DNA from: an uncultured Spirochaetaceae bacterium
Lineage (GTDB): Bacteria; Spirochaetota; Spirochaetia; Treponematales; Treponemataceae
Assembly: GCA_902772605.1 (NCBI GenBank)
Contig: CACYBG010000087.1
Span: 1 to 7,138, forward strand
DNA: 7,138 bases
Direction of reading: 5' to 3'
The position numbers and the translations under genes are program-made. Positions 6,242-7,138 of the stretch are shown here, piece after piece. Numbering within the stretch: position 1 is the stretch's first letter; each line of letters starts with the position of its first letter. The notes under the pieces were generated by a model. The model was not told the origin of the DNA, ran no database searches, and saw only the letters and a program-made list of their open reading frames with translations.

Positions 6242-6251
6242 GTGCTATAAT
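6223..6251 (+). promoter_or_regulatory. Extended -10 promoter for the aldolase-family gene
   Basis: TGCTATAAT (6243-6251) is a perfect extended -10 element. TTGTGG (6223-6228), matching the first three bases of the -35 consensus, lies 17 nt upstream of the TATAAT, inside the loop and right arm of the preceding terminator. Transcription would start near 6258, about 33 nt before the start codon. Confidence 0.65.
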
Positions 6252-6290
6252 CTGCTTTGGGTAAGCATTTTGTTTTTCGGGGATATGGAT

Positions 6291-7138
6291 ATGAAAAGTG
6301 TAAAACTGTTGGACTGCACGCTCAGGGACGGCGGATATCTGAACGACTGGAATTTCGGACAGAAAGCCATAAGGGGGACTGCCGAAAAGATTGCTGAGAC
6401 CGGCGTGGAATTTTTTGAAATCGGATTCATAAAGGACGAGGCACCGAATCCTGACAGGACAGTTTTTCCGTCCGTTCAGAGCATCGCTCCGTTCATTTCA
6501 CCGAAATCCCCGGCTCTCGTTTACCTTGGGATGATTGACTGCAAGTGTCCCCCGTCCCTTGATTCAATCCCCGATTATGACGGAAGTTCGGTTGACGGAA
6601 TCCGCGTGATTTTTAAAAAAGATAAAATCGATTTTGCCTACGACTATTGCCGCGGAATCAAGGAAAAGGGCTACATGCTCTTCGTCCAGTTCGTCGGTAC
6701 CGATTCCTATTCGGACATAGAGTTCGTGGAGACCATACAGAAGTTCAACGCACTCCAGCCCTACGCCATGTCGATTGTGGACACTTTCGGTACCATCAAG
6801 CGGAAGCAGTTTCTGCGCCTTGTATATCTTGCCGACAACAACATGGACAAAAACATAACGCTCGGTTATCACGCACACAACAATCTGCAGCAGGCCTTTG
6901 GAAATGCGGTGACGATGGTGGAGATGAACCTGAACCGTGAAATCTGCATAGATGCCTGCGTGTTCGGAATGGGGCGGGGTGCGGGAAACCTGAACCTTGA
7001 GCTTTTTGCCGACCACATGAACGAAAACTACGGGACAAGCTACCACATAGAGCCGATGCTCGAAATCATGGACGACTATCTTAACGAAATCTACAGCCGC
7101 CGATTCTGGGGCTACTGTCTTCCATACTATCTTTCCGC
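6291..7138 (+). CDS. DRE-TIM (HMGL-like) aldolase-family protein, 3' end outside window
   Basis: The frame stays open to the right edge, giving 282 residues. The N-terminus LLDCTLRDGGYLNDW holds the family's RDG motif (R12, D13), with D13 an expected metal ligand. HAHNN at 194-198 gives the two metal-binding histidines (H194, H196), and GMGRGAGN at 226-233 is the conserved glycine loop. This is a TIM-barrel metal enzyme of the group containing HMG-CoA lyase, isopropylmalate synthase and 4-hydroxy-2-oxovalerate aldolase, and such proteins are often annotated as the last. However, the histidine that follows RDG by two residues in that aldolase is Tyr16 here, so the same reaction should not be assumed. 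ATG 6291 is chosen because GGGGA (6279-6283) is 7 nt away; ATG 6285, in frame, is only one base from it. Substrate unknown; downstream genes are not visible. Confidence 0.88.
   Translation, partial: MKSVKLLDCTLRDGGYLNDWNFGQKAIRGTAEKIAETGVEFFEIGFIKDEAPNPDRTVFPSVQSIAPFISPKSPALVYLGMIDCKCPPSLDSIPDYDGSSVDGIRVIFKKDKIDFAYDYCRGIKEKGYMLFVQFVGTDSYSDIEFVETIQKFNALQPYAMSIVDTFGTIKRKQFLRLVYLADNNMDKNITLGYHAHNNLQQAFGNAVTMVEMNLNREICIDACVFGMGRGAGNLNLELFADHMNENYGTSYHIEPMLEIMDDYLNEIYSRRFWGYCLPYYLS

Noticed and set aside
6564..7046. 160-codon frame on the - strand inside the aldolase-family gene
   Set aside because: It is antisense to a gene with clear RDG, HAHN and GMGRGAGN motifs; its product resembles nothing known to me.

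Overview
The window reads as a stretch of chromosome from a spirochaete, most likely a Treponema. The main evidence is gene order: an outer-membrane assembly protein (bamA), a periplasmic Skp/OmpH-type chaperone and mutS follow one another on the same strand. From memory this is also the order at the bamA-skp-mutS locus of Treponema pallidum; I could not check this by alignment. Base composition is about half G+C by eye, which would suit a gut or rumen treponeme better than a very AT-rich species. All supported genes are on the + strand and no mobile element, phage gene, CRISPR array or RNA gene was recognised.

Layout. Positions 1-1323 hold the 3' part of bamA (end of the last POTRA domain plus the whole beta-barrel). 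A 304-nt spacer without a convincing gene carries two short hairpins. The skp-like gene follows at 1628-2167. The next gap (2168-2393) is dense in structure: a hairpin at 2221-2247, a strong intrinsic terminator at 2252-2304, and a 16-bp near-perfect inverted repeat at 2307-2359 whose right arm overlaps the likely mutS -10 box. mutS (2394-5012) is complete and has all its catalytic motifs. Two short genes follow, 5144-5596 and 5712-6170. Each encodes a secreted protein of about 150 residues with a near-identical signal-peptide layout, and they appear to be diverged tandem paralogues of a family I do not recognise. The second is extremely acidic and has its own good sigma-70-type promoter. A strong terminator (6207-6241) ends this part. 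An extended -10 promoter that partly overlaps the terminator then starts a DRE-TIM (HMGL-like) aldolase-family gene at 6291, which runs off the right edge.

How the genes fit together. BamA folds and inserts outer-membrane beta-barrel proteins, and Skp-type chaperones hold such proteins unfolded in the periplasm, so the first two genes belong to one envelope-biogenesis pathway. MutS (mismatch repair) is a neighbour by conserved order rather than by function, and a terminator separates it from skp. The two small secreted proteins are predicted to be periplasmic or exported; their role is unknown. The aldolase-like gene is an independent transcription unit whose substrate cannot be deduced here.

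The most interesting items are the small secreted paralogue pair, the inverted repeat on the mutS promoter, and the aldolase-like protein that lacks the family's usual histidine next to the RDG motif. I see no clear sign of a wholly new multi-gene system.
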